From contig NZ_AP028634.1 in assembly GCF_033097485.1 (NCBI RefSeq), positions 859,126 through 923,125 of the forward strand: 64,000 nucleotides of DNA. The letters are read 5' to 3'. Every line of letters begins with the position of its first letter. The stretch's first letter is position 1. A program made the position numbers and the translations under genes. This DNA is from Pyrofollis japonicus. Lineage in GTDB: Archaea; Thermoproteota; Thermoprotei_A; Sulfolobales; Pyrodictiaceae. The notes under the pieces were generated by a model. The model did not search any database. It saw only the letters and a program-made list of their open reading frames with translations, and was not told where the DNA came from. Of this stretch, positions 51,378 to 60,566 are shown piece by piece.

Positions 51378-51890
51378 GTGATACGGGCAGATGAAGGAAA
51401 GATAACAGAAGAGGACATACAAGAGGGTAATTTCGGTGAAATAGCAAAGGCAGTTTCTAAGAAAGCTCTAGAAGAATGGAACCCAGAAAGCAGCGACTTC
51501 ACTGCAATACGGACAAAGTTTGAACTAAGATACAGATTACCCATTGATCCCGATCTCTTCGACAAGCTACAAGAATACAACTTTGAAATGTTTAGAGAGG
51601 GAAATGAACTGGTAGTAAACCTACCAGTACTTACAATAAGCTTTGATAATGCATGGCTCGGCGACTCCTACTTAGATAAACGCATGTATCTTATAGCTCC
51701 ATACTTGGACGAAGAAGAGGCCAAACAGCTTAAAGAATATTTGGTTGATGCAACTAAGGAGCCGAAGAAAGTCGGGACAGGAGAAGCTGAGATAACTCTA
51801 AGTGAAGAAGAATTAAAACGGCTAGAAGAGGGACTAGAAGAAGTTGAAGAAGAAAAACCAAGAAAGAAGAGAAGAAAACGAAAGAAGTAG
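51378..51890 (+). CDS. DUF2286-like crenarchaeal protein
   Basis: The 170-residue protein starts at GTG. It has a beta-alpha N-terminal half (IRADEGKITEEDIQEGNFGE), a strand-rich middle (KFELRYRLPIDPDLFDKLQE, LVVNLPVLTISFDNAWLGDS), and ends in a Glu-rich then Lys/Arg-rich tail (EEEKPRKKRRKRKK). It resembles DUF2286, a crenarchaeal family of unknown function. The tail suggests a nucleic-acid or protein contact. TATA-like AAATTTAAGG precedes it at about 51312. Confidence 0.6.
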   Translation: MIRADEGKITEEDIQEGNFGEIAKAVSKKALEEWNPESSDFTAIRTKFELRYRLPIDPDLFDKLQEYNFEMFREGNELVVNLPVLTISFDNAWLGDSYLDKRMYLIAPYLDEEEAKQLKEYLVDATKEPKKVGTGEAEITLSEEELKRLEEGLEEVEEEKPRKKRRKRKK

Positions 51891-51941
51891 GACTCGCTGA
51901 AAAGTGAGAAATGTCACATATAAGCTACCCTCATCGACAAA

Positions 51942-54902
51942 TTATCTTTTACTAGAGAAAATAAATGCTTCGAGCCGCGAGGCCCCGATAATCTCGTCCC
52001 ATGACATACTTATTGCAGATAGTAGTTGCTCAAATACACTTCTCATACTTTCAATATACTTCTCAATGTCGACTTCTGGCAGCCTTGCAAGTTGGACTGG
52101 TTTCACTCCTTCCTTGCTCTTAACCTTTACAAACGACACTATATCGCCTGGAAGCACTTGTACGCCGACACTTAGTAATTGACGGGCTGCTTTGACGTGC
52201 TGAGGCGTATTCTTCGTGTATTCATGAACGGGTTTGTTGAGCGCCATTTTAATTGCAAGTTCATCCAAGTTGTAGCTTAGATCACGAAGACCTTTATACA
52301 TTTCTTTTAAGCGCTTCTTGATATCATTGCGTACCCTGACGAAGTCTTCAGGGGTCCTAACTGAACTTATGACCTTGATTATCTCGGCAAACTCGCGCTT
52401 TAGGAACTCTGGAGTGTTGCGTTTCTTTGCAACCATTCCCTTTACGTCAACACTTCCATCCTCATATACTCCTATATAGTTTTTCTTTAGTCCACTAAAT
52501 GTTACAAATCTATAAATCTTGTCAACTTCCAAATCGAGTCCAAATTCTTTTTCAACATACTCTTGAAGCTCTTGTAATTTGCCGGAATGAGGGTTCCAAA
52601 CAAAGAGAGAATCTGTGTCTCCATATAGAACGCGGAGGCCTAGCTCGGCAGCCTTTTGAAGCGTTTGCTTAATCGTGTAACGTCCTATAGCTGTGACGCT
52701 TTCAGCTACTGGTGGTGCATAAAATGGGAAGTTTTCAGCACCAAATACACCGTAACTGGCATTTATATATACTTTCATAGCTGCTTGTACTACGTTGTAC
52801 CATTCACGTTTATCAGGAGGAAGCTCCTTGTTTTTCGCCTTCTTCTTATATATTTTTACTCGATAATCTCTTAGTAATCCAACTATTTGCGATGTAAGAC
52901 CACGTATACTCATACATACCTTATGACCTACACCTGGAACATCAACCAATTTTGATTCGGGGCAATATGCTGGATTAACTGTCTCGTAGCTTAAGTTCCA
53001 TCTCTTAATTATACTTGGATACAGGCTTGCAAAGTCAAGCACAACTACGTTAAAGAACACGCCACTAGCAGGGTCAAGTACTATCGCTCCTTGATACTTC
53101 TTGCCCTTTATTATTGCAAGCGATTTTACCCCTCCTTTTAGTTTAATAATCTCTTCCCTTGTCGGTATGAGATAGCCTCTGCGCCTATGTTCCCAATAGA
53201 AAAGGCTCTTAATCCAAGCAGATACTTGGCTTCGTGTTACATCTTCTATAGGAAGCTTCGATATACGCATTAGCAGTATAATCAACGTCCATACAAGGTC
53301 ATTATTAAACTTTGTAAGCTGTAAAGTTAGGTACGCGTCCCGCGCATTATACCTTACGAGCTCAAGTAAAGAGAGATCGCTTATCGATGACTCCACTTCT
53401 ACCTTATGTTCGCCTAAAAGAGCCGAGGCAATAGCGTCAAGTGTGAACTCCTTATAGGCGTTGCCGAAAGCATATGCTTGTATAGCTTTAATGTTAAAGA
53501 ATTGATATAAGTCGATATGTACACCATACTTCATTGAAACATAGTTTCGCGTGATCCGGAACGGTATATGGCTCTTATCTATACCTAGTCGTAATGCTCT
53601 CATATAGAGATAGGGAAAGTCGAAGTTATCGCCGTTGAAGCTTATCACTATTGGGTAGTTTGCGAGTATCTTAAAGGTTTCAAGAATTAGAGCACGCTCA
53701 TCATCGAATATTTCGATATGGATATTCTTTGGTAGCGCCTCGCGAAGCTTACCGAGTCTTAGATTAGGCCTTTTTAAGACGAAAACTGCTTGGCTACCAT
53801 CCTCGAAGGCAAATGCGACACTGATTACAGGGTAAGAGGCCGTACTAGGGTCCGGAACTCTACCTTTAAACGGTGTATAGACCTCAATGTCAACTGCTAC
53901 TCGTTTCGGCTTAGGGGGAGGTGCTTCAAATATAGGATACCACTTTACAGCTAGGTTAATTGTATCTTCATCCTCATTCTCAAACGCAGATTTGATATAT
54001 GATAATTCTTCGCCGCTGACAGTTATAGGATTCTCTACAAGCCTATTTCCCCTAACCTCATATATCATGCCAGGAACAAGCCCATAGTCATATATATAGT
54101 TATGGTGAAATTTTATGTTAGCTTCCCAAGCACGTGGAACCTTATCTCTGAGGACGCGGACTATATCCGGGGTTCTCACGACTATTTTTGTAACCTTCTT
54201 CTTTTGCCATCTAAGTAGGTCAAACTTCTCAACGACCTCTACATGATCAAAGCCTGGATGCCGAACGACACTAGGTATCTCTTGCAGCTTATCCGGAGGT
54301 ATATCTGTTAAGAAATACGGCTTATATCCTGTCTTATCATGATAAACTATGACTTCGCCACGCTGATCATCATATAGCTTTACAACTGCAACACCTGCAT
54401 CACCATCATAATAGGTTTGTATGAGAAAGCCCTTATCTCCCTCAACGGCTTCACGCGGAAGCCTAAGAAGAGGCAACGAGCTAAGGCTTCTCAAAGAATC
54501 TACTTCAGCTTCTTTTAGAGACTCATAAAGCGATACATCAATAGATTCATCTTCACCCGCTTGCTCCTTCGCCGCACTGACATTAGACAAGTTAGCCTCA
54601 ACATTTTCTTTATAACGCTCTTTAGCGTCATGCTCCTCTATTGAACTAGGCTTCTCGCTAAGCATATCGACAGAAGCACTATCTACGCTAAGCTCGCGAG
54701 TTCTTTGAGACTTAAGCTCGTTCAACAACTCCTCAAGACTTCCAGCTGCAGAATCGTTATCCTTAGAAGGCGGTGTTAAAGAGGCAGAATTGTTCTTCTT
54801 AGGAAACTCTTGTTCCTTCTCTTTTCTATCTTCTTTCTTGCCGAGAAATTCTAGTAGGCTCTTTACACCCTCAGGACGCTGGCGCAAACGCCGCGGCGGC
54901 AT
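51942..54902 (-). CDS. polB1: Family B DNA polymerase, probably PolB1
   Basis: The 986-residue polymerase has the exonuclease motifs ExoI AVDIEVYTPFKGR (about residue 339), ExoII SFNGDNFDFPYLYMRA and ExoIII YNARDAYLTLQL. The polymerase motifs are A VLDFASLYPSIIKRW (about 624), B KVYINASYGVFG and C YGDTDSLFV (about 759). All key acids are present. A low-complexity, Ser/Glu/Lys-rich N-terminal extension of about 130 residues begins GVKSLLEFLGKK (13-24), which resembles a PCNA-interacting peptide. It is the likely replicative enzyme of this lineage, but which paralog it is cannot be settled by eye. Confidence 0.9.
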   Translation of the reverse strand: MPPRRLRQRPEGVKSLLEFLGKKEDRKEKEQEFPKKNNSASLTPPSKDNDSAAGSLEELLNELKSQRTRELSVDSASVDMLSEKPSSIEEHDAKERYKENVEANLSNVSAAKEQAGEDESIDVSLYESLKEAEVDSLRSLSSLPLLRLPREAVEGDKGFLIQTYYDGDAGVAVVKLYDDQRGEVIVYHDKTGYKPYFLTDIPPDKLQEIPSVVRHPGFDHVEVVEKFDLLRWQKKKVTKIVVRTPDIVRVLRDKVPRAWEANIKFHHNYIYDYGLVPGMIYEVRGNRLVENPITVSGEELSYIKSAFENEDEDTINLAVKWYPIFEAPPPKPKRVAVDIEVYTPFKGRVPDPSTASYPVISVAFAFEDGSQAVFVLKRPNLRLGKLREALPKNIHIEIFDDERALILETFKILANYPIVISFNGDNFDFPYLYMRALRLGIDKSHIPFRITRNYVSMKYGVHIDLYQFFNIKAIQAYAFGNAYKEFTLDAIASALLGEHKVEVESSISDLSLLELVRYNARDAYLTLQLTKFNNDLVWTLIILLMRISKLPIEDVTRSQVSAWIKSLFYWEHRRRGYLIPTREEIIKLKGGVKSLAIIKGKKYQGAIVLDPASGVFFNVVVLDFASLYPSIIKRWNLSYETVNPAYCPESKLVDVPGVGHKVCMSIRGLTSQIVGLLRDYRVKIYKKKAKNKELPPDKREWYNVVQAAMKVYINASYGVFGAENFPFYAPPVAESVTAIGRYTIKQTLQKAAELGLRVLYGDTDSLFVWNPHSGKLQELQEYVEKEFGLDLEVDKIYRFVTFSGLKKNYIGVYEDGSVDVKGMVAKKRNTPEFLKREFAEIIKVISSVRTPEDFVRVRNDIKKRLKEMYKGLRDLSYNLDELAIKMALNKPVHEYTKNTPQHVKAARQLLSVGVQVLPGDIVSFVKVKSKEGVKPVQLARLPEVDIEKYIESMRSVFEQLLSAISMSWDEIIGASRLEAFIFSSKR

Positions 54903-55064
54903 CTATCTAGCGCACCCATAGTAACATAGTATTAGAGCGTAACACCGTATAAGAGCACTCAGACCATTCAGACCATTATAGATCCTGGCTACTTCACGAA
55001 TCGAGATACCAACTAAAACAAGGCTTTTAAGGGAAATAACGATTATTCGTCTATTAACACGGCT

Positions 55065-55139
55065 GGGCCCGTAGTCTAGCCAGGATAGGACGCCGGCCTG
55101 CGGAGCCGGTAGTCCGGGGTTCAAATCCCCGCGGGCCCG
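55065..55139 (+). tRNA. tRNA-Arg (anticodon GCG)
   Basis: The acceptor arm GGGCCCG pairs with CGGGCCC, the anticodon stem CCGGC/GCCGG encloses the loop CTGCGGA (anticodon GCG, codons CGC/CGU), and the T-arm is CGGGGTTCAAATCCCCG. Discriminator G is followed by CCA encoded in the genome (55140-55142). No intron is present. TATA-like CTTTTAAGG lies about 40 nt upstream (55023-55031). Confidence 0.95.
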
Positions 55140-55339
55140 CCACCTTTCATTCTATATACCGTTTATTTGTCATGGCTTGCTGCTCTACGTCGTACCTAGT
55201 GTACTGTACAATGGTCTTATCAGTTGTAACTCCAAGCTGTGGAGTAAGTAGCCACCATATTGTGGGACTACATGGAGAAATATCTGATGGATTCCAAATT
55301 TTAACATTATGATACTATACTTTTGCAAAGATGTATTGA

Positions 55340-56728
55340 TTATATTGTGAAATATGTGTATACCTCTATCGGTGATGGGTACGAGTTTATTTCGCGAGAC
55401 TCTTGTCTCTTTTGCTCAACGAATCCTTCTATTACCTCTTTGGTAAATATCGGTTTTAGGAAGTCGTTGTCGCTTTCTAGCTCATCAAGGGCCTCGTCAA
55501 GGCTTCTGGGTAGTTCCTTTATTCCTAGTCTCTTCTTTTCTTCTTCGCTCATAGTATAGACGTTTTTATCGACAGGGTCTCCTGGATCTATTTTCTTCTT
55601 TATACCGTCAAGACCGGCTGCAAGTATTGCTGCAAACGCGAGATACGGGTTGGCACTTGGATCTGGTGACCGGAATTCTATTCTCTTCTCCTTCTCTCCT
55701 TCTACTCCGTAGCTCGGTATCCTTATTGCAGCGCTTCGGTTAGCTTTGCTCCAAACGAGGTAGACTGGGGCCTCGTAGCCCGGTACTAGTCTCTTATAGC
55801 TGTTTACTGTAGGAGCGACAATGGCGGCAAGAGCTCTTCCATGCTCTATTATGCCTCCTATGAAGTATCTTGCTGTTTGACTCAGCTGAGCATAGTCGTC
55901 ATCGGGGTCGTAGAAGAGGTTGTGTTCATTACTCCACAAGCTTATATGTGTGTGCATTCCGTTCCCATTATCTCCGGCAACGGGCTTGGGCATAAAGACT
56001 GCCCATAAGCCATACTTTGCCGCAATATTACGAGCAACATACTTCAGTGTTATAACTCTATCAGCTGTTTCAACGAGTTCTCCGAACCTAAAACCTATCT
56101 CGACTTGTCCGAGAGCAGCTACCTCATGATGCATGCTTTCTATTCGGAAGCCAAAATACTTCTCCAACGTATCGGCTATCTCGATAAGAACTGGATATAC
56201 TCTGTTAAACGGCTCCGGCGTATGATATGCTTTCTTGATGCGTTGGAAGCCCGAACCATTGGCGCTTGGAGGATATTCAAGCGACTCCACCTTATAGCAT
56301 AGCCCTGTTACAGGCGATGCAACGTCAAAATACACCTTGCTTAATAGCATGAATTCTACTTCGGGTCCGAAGTACGCCTTCATTCCTAGAGAGTCCAAGT
56401 ACTTAACTGCGCGCTCAGCTATGTATCGAGGGTCTTTTGCATATCGTCCACTACGATCATATATTTCTGCTACGACTCTCCCACTTCTATCTCTCCAAGG
56501 TATCACGGCAAACGTTTCAAGAACTGGTTTTAGCCTTAAATCGCTTTCATCTATAGAAGTGAATCCTTCCACGCTACTACCATCAAGCAGGCTCAAGCCT
56601 TGTTTGATCGCCTTCTCGTCTATTTCGCGAGAGGCAACCGTTACGCTTCTAAGATAGCCCGCTAAATCGGTAAACTGCAATTCTATCCATTGAACTTCTT
56701 TCGGTATCCCACCTATAATGTTGTTCAA
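55340..56728 (-). CDS. glnA: Glutamine synthetase, type I
   Basis: The enzyme has the beta-grasp N-terminus (WIELQFTDLAGYLRSVTVAS), GPEVEFMLL (metal ligands), GNGMHTHISLWS, and the C-terminal EFRSPDPSANPYLAFAAILA. Archaeal type I length is about 440-470 residues. TATA-like GAATAATATATAAA (56763-56776) ends only 2 nt before ATG 56761. A transcript would begin about 20 nt further on, so I place the start at TTG 56728, with GGAGGG 7 nt upstream. It makes glutamine from glutamate, ammonia and ATP. No adenylylation or regulatory partner is next to it. Confidence 0.93.
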   Translation of the reverse strand: MNNIIGGIPKEVQWIELQFTDLAGYLRSVTVASREIDEKAIKQGLSLLDGSSVEGFTSIDESDLRLKPVLETFAVIPWRDRSGRVVAEIYDRSGRYAKDPRYIAERAVKYLDSLGMKAYFGPEVEFMLLSKVYFDVASPVTGLCYKVESLEYPPSANGSGFQRIKKAYHTPEPFNRVYPVLIEIADTLEKYFGFRIESMHHEVAALGQVEIGFRFGELVETADRVITLKYVARNIAAKYGLWAVFMPKPVAGDNGNGMHTHISLWSNEHNLFYDPDDDYAQLSQTARYFIGGIIEHGRALAAIVAPTVNSYKRLVPGYEAPVYLVWSKANRSAAIRIPSYGVEGEKEKRIEFRSPDPSANPYLAFAAILAAGLDGIKKKIDPGDPVDKNVYTMSEEEKKRLGIKELPRSLDEALDELESDNDFLKPIFTKEVIEGFVEQKRQESREINSYPSPIEVYTYFTI

Positions 56729-56762
56729 ATTAACGCCCTCCACTAGAGACTTCTTGAACATC

Positions 56763-56776
56763 TTTATATATTATTC
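56763..56776 (-). promoter_or_regulatory. TATA box of glnA
   Basis: The minus strand reads GAATAATATATAAA, centred about 40 nt before the TTG start proposed for glnA. This promoter decides the start: it leaves no room for the upstream ATG to be transcribed. Confidence 0.6.
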
Positions 56777-56874
56777 TATCATTTGTTCTGTACAATATTC
56801 GGGTCTTCATGCTTTCTTTATTTTATAAGCTCTGTACATTGTTAGAACAAGTTACGGGGAAGAGGGAAACTCCA

Positions 56875-57855
56875 ATGAAGTGCAGCATCTTCGCTTACAT
56901 CGATGCAACCAATATTCCAAAGATTACTATTGAATCAACTTGTGATAGACTATATACTTGTGCTCCTAGGAAATTCATTGATAGAGAGGAGGGAATTGAT
57001 TTCAGAATTCATGGCGGATGCCTAATAGGTGAGACTAAAGGCGGAAGAGCAAACATCTCAATGAGGTATCCTTCCCTAGATAAGCTCCTTCCAGAAACAC
57101 CTGTAAAAGCACACATGGTCCAGACATTTCCGCCTTATCAAGAGGCTGAGATAGTCCTAGTCATAGATTCTAGCCCAAATACTGATTTTTACGGAATGTT
57201 AGAAAGAAAATCTACTGTTATATCTACAACTAAACGCACAATACTTGCAGGAAAAGGTGTTTTACAACTCGTTAACGATAAGCAAATAATTAGCCGTAGC
57301 GACGGCGAAAGCCTAGATGAAGTGCTAGTTGATAATACTATTGGGTTCGAGACGACATATCCGATCTTACCGCTGGAAAAACACGCACAAATCATTAGAA
57401 GATGTAGCTTTCTACACCATATTGACGAAGATATCCTACTATATCAATATGGCGCGCCAGACTTCGTTTTAAGTTATGCCGACAGTTTAAGAAAACAAAA
57501 AAAGTTCATGGAGCCTTTAAGACTACATGCTGCACTCTCCAAGCTCTATGCAGGGTTACTAAAAGCAAGCAACGTGACAGAGCCAAGCGATATATATAAT
57601 ATTGCTGTGGAAATAGCTAAAACAATGCATTTATCGATTATTAGTATAGGGCGTCAAGATAAAAATACATTTATCAAGCCTGTAGTGAGTGGTATAGCCT
57701 TTCGCATTAAATTGCGCAAAAAACATCAAGACACAGACCATGTTGTCTCCGTCCTTGTGGATAGGGACATGGTTGTGCATGGTTCATGGGAAGAGGTTAG
57801 CGTGCTTTGCACTAATTGCTGGGAGCCCTTAACTCTCTACGAGCAGAGCTTGTGA
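56875..57855 (+). CDS. Unrecognised protein converging on rad50
   Basis: With ATG 56875 (GAGGGA 8 nt upstream; TATA-like TTATTTTATAAG near 56817) the protein is about 326 residues. It starts MKCSIFAYIDATNIPKITIE and includes VKAHMVQTFPPYQEAEIVLV and a Lys/Glu-rich C-terminal part ending SVLCTNCWEPLTLYEQSL. There are several cysteines but no motif I trust. It does not match NurA, which often accompanies herA-mre11-rad50. Its last 27 bases overlap the rad50 3' end on the other strand. Confidence 0.55.
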   Translation: MKCSIFAYIDATNIPKITIESTCDRLYTCAPRKFIDREEGIDFRIHGGCLIGETKGGRANISMRYPSLDKLLPETPVKAHMVQTFPPYQEAEIVLVIDSSPNTDFYGMLERKSTVISTTKRTILAGKGVLQLVNDKQIISRSDGESLDEVLVDNTIGFETTYPILPLEKHAQIIRRCSFLHHIDEDILLYQYGAPDFVLSYADSLRKQKKFMEPLRLHAALSKLYAGLLKASNVTEPSDIYNIAVEIAKTMHLSIISIGRQDKNTFIKPVVSGIAFRIKLRKKHQDTDHVVSVLVDRDMVVHGSWEEVSVLCTNCWEPLTLYEQSL

Positions 57856-60561
57856 ACCCGGAGTTCTTTCTAAGACTTTGCTCACACCATTTACTTGTTG
57901 AACCTCAATTACCTTGTCTGCTGCTTCCTCTAGTTCTCTTTCATGAGTAATTACTACCAACTGGGCAAGACCCGTTGATTCTAATCCATAACGTATAATG
58001 TTGATTAATTCTCTCCTTTTTTCCTCATCAAGGTGAACCGTTGGCTCATCCATGATTAACGTCTCGATACTCTCACCAACTAACCGCGCTATAGCGAGTC
58101 TATATGCTATCGCTAAGGCTATGCGTTCACCTCCGCTAAGCATCTGTACACTCTTCTCACCATTCCTGGTCACAACATAGACATTGTAATCCTCGTCAAG
58201 CCGTATATCGGTGAAGTCTATGTTAAAGGCATATAGTATGTCTCGTAGACACTGTTCAAGCCGGTTTCTCGCAGCTTCCCTAATTATCCTCGGTATTCCA
58301 TTCGGGCTCAAAGCTCTACGTATTTTTTCAAGTACGTTTATTACTTTTCTGTACTTTTCCACATATTCTTCAATTTCTCTTATCTTTTCCATAGCTTCTT
58401 TGAACTCTTTCTCGCGTTCCTTAATTACGCGCAGCCTTGCATCCAGCTCTGCAACTTCACTGTATAATCCCCTAACTTCTCTTTCAAGTAATGAAAGTTC
58501 TTCACGCTTTGCCTCAACATATTTGCGAAGCCGTTCATATTCTTCTCTAAGCTGGTCAAGAGCCTCAATCTCTTTCTTAATAGAATTAATACGATCCATT
58601 AAGAGCTTCTGCCTTCTCTCAAGTTCCGGAAGCTTCTGGGCTACTGAGCTTACTCTTGCAACCTCTTCCATGTATTGTCTAATCTCTTCCTCTAGTTGAC
58701 TCCTTTGGGGAGGCTCCCTTAGTCCTAGACGGTCAAGGATTTCGCGAGCCCTAAGTACTAGTGAACTTATACTTGCTTCTAGTTTTTCCAAATCTTCTTT
58801 GTACCTTTCGAGGTCTTTTGCTCTTCGTATAAGAACTTGATATCTCACTACATATTCGTGAAGCCTCTCCGCCCTATCCTTTGCCTCCTTGTACTCCTTG
58901 TAAGCAGCATATACTTCTAAGAGGGAAGACTTCAGTTCACGTAGCCGCGAATTAAGCTCACTTAGCTCTTGTTGACGAAGCCTTATCGATCTTACGGTTA
59001 CTTCTACGTCTTGTAGAAGTGCTTCTATTTCGTTTCTTAGCTCGCTTACTTTTGCCAGCTGAGATTCTATCTCATTACCTTTTCTTTGAAGTTGTAATAA
59101 TTCGTTCTCAAGCCTTCTCTTATCATCGCGTAGCCTCGCTATTAGCTTTACACGTTCATCGTCGCTTAGCGGTCTGCCACAAAGCGGGCATACTCCTCGC
59201 GCCGTTGTTAGCTTTAGCAATTTATCCTCTAGTTCACGAATCCTCGTCGTCGCACTTGCAATGAGAGATTGAATTGTCTTTTCTTTCTGCCTAAGGTTCT
59301 CTTCTTGGCGTCTTAGTGCATCAAGGAGAGTTTTAACAGCATCACTAATCGCGTTTATGTCGTTTGGCGGCTCGAAGGGGAGATAATGCTTAGCTTTATC
59401 CATAACCCGCTGTGTCTCGTTCTCTATTAGACTTGTGATCTCGTTTATTTTATTCTTCAATCTACTTATTTCTGACTCTATATAGCGATACTTGTCCTCA
59501 ATATCTTTCTTATCCTCTATAATCCTTAATAGTTCTTCGTATTCTTTTACTTTAGGTTCTAGCTCATCTAGTTCCTTAACTTCGTTCTCAAGCTCTTTTA
59601 TACGCTCCTTTAGCCGCCGTCTTTCCCTTTCAAATAATTCTAAATCACTTAAGATTCTAACCAGCTCGGTTTTCATTTCTATTTGTTCACGTTTCTTTTT
59701 CAGTTCTTCGAGCCGAATAGATGCCTTCCGGGCCTCAGCTAGCTCTTTTTCAACAGCTTCGAGATCCTTGATAAGTACCTCAAGGTCCTTCTTTTTATTC
59801 TCTATCATTTCTATAGTTTTCTCAAGACTTATTAATCGCCCTGTGCTTTCATCAAGCTCGCTCTTAAGCGCTGAGAGCCGCTGCTCTTTTTCATGAAGCA
59901 ATGGCTTCTTTCTAGCCAAAGCCTCCTCAATTTCTCTAGACTTTGCAATCTCGGAGCGGAGAACCTCCAACCTTTGCTTCTCTCTTTGGAGCAATCGTTC
60001 TCTGTCTTGAAGTATCTTCCTTGCTGTACGGGTAATGTCAGCTATTCTATCGAAAGCTTTTTCAACAGCCTTGAGCCTTAAAATGGTATCTATTAGTTCA
60101 ATTCGCTTATCCTTATTAATTAGTATTTCTTCTATCTGACCCTGCCTTGTTATTATCAACTTCTCGGCTATTTGGGGATCTATGCCTATTATTTTCCTTA
60201 GCTCCGAGGCTACCGTAGAAGGAGAAGTAGCTATGACTGCTGGTTTTCCGTCAATGATCTCAATGAGCTTAGTATCGGTGCGTCCATGCCTTGATATAGT
60301 CTTTTGTATGCGGTAGTAACGCCCATTACTGATGAAATCTATTATAATTCTAGCATAGTGTGCGCCTAGCCGGATTATAGTTTCTTTCTTGTTGCGCGGA
60401 TCCCTGCTATGCGTACCGAAAAACGCATATGATATAGCATCTATAATGCTCGACTTGCCTGCACCATTCGGACCAACAATAGCTATAATTCCTTTCCCGA
60501 GATCTATAGTGCTCTTTCTATGGCTTAGCACATTCTCTAATTCAACCCTTTCAATAATCAA
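57829..60561 (-). CDS. rad50: DNA repair ATPase Rad50
   Basis: The 910-residue SMC-like protein has Walker A IVGPNGAGKSSIIDAISYAF at the N-terminus and long heptad-rich coiled coils. The zinc-hook CPLC lies near residue 457 (GVCPLCGRPLSDDERVKL). The C-terminal signature VQMLSGGERIALAIAYRLAI is followed by Walker B ETLIMDEPTVHLDEEKRREL and the D/H-loops. It forms the Mre11-Rad50 complex that senses and tethers double-strand breaks. The upstream mre11 gene is only 5 nt away. Confidence 0.96.
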   Translation of the reverse strand: MIIERVELENVLSHRKSTIDLGKGIIAIVGPNGAGKSSIIDAISYAFFGTHSRDPRNKKETIIRLGAHYARIIIDFISNGRYYRIQKTISRHGRTDTKLIEIIDGKPAVIATSPSTVASELRKIIGIDPQIAEKLIITRQGQIEEILINKDKRIELIDTILRLKAVEKAFDRIADITRTARKILQDRERLLQREKQRLEVLRSEIAKSREIEEALARKKPLLHEKEQRLSALKSELDESTGRLISLEKTIEMIENKKKDLEVLIKDLEAVEKELAEARKASIRLEELKKKREQIEMKTELVRILSDLELFERERRRLKERIKELENEVKELDELEPKVKEYEELLRIIEDKKDIEDKYRYIESEISRLKNKINEITSLIENETQRVMDKAKHYLPFEPPNDINAISDAVKTLLDALRRQEENLRQKEKTIQSLIASATTRIRELEDKLLKLTTARGVCPLCGRPLSDDERVKLIARLRDDKRRLENELLQLQRKGNEIESQLAKVSELRNEIEALLQDVEVTVRSIRLRQQELSELNSRLRELKSSLLEVYAAYKEYKEAKDRAERLHEYVVRYQVLIRRAKDLERYKEDLEKLEASISSLVLRAREILDRLGLREPPQRSQLEEEIRQYMEEVARVSSVAQKLPELERRQKLLMDRINSIKKEIEALDQLREEYERLRKYVEAKREELSLLEREVRGLYSEVAELDARLRVIKEREKEFKEAMEKIREIEEYVEKYRKVINVLEKIRRALSPNGIPRIIREAARNRLEQCLRDILYAFNIDFTDIRLDEDYNVYVVTRNGEKSVQMLSGGERIALAIAYRLAIARLVGESIETLIMDEPTVHLDEEKRRELINIIRYGLESTGLAQLVVITHERELEEAADKVIEVQQVNGVSKVLERTPGSQALLVES

Positions 60562-60566
60562 TTGTT

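Noticed and set aside
56875-57855. NurA nuclease
   Set aside because: It lies on the opposite strand from herA-mre11-rad50 and lacks the NurA DGS-type acidic motif and RNase H-like core.
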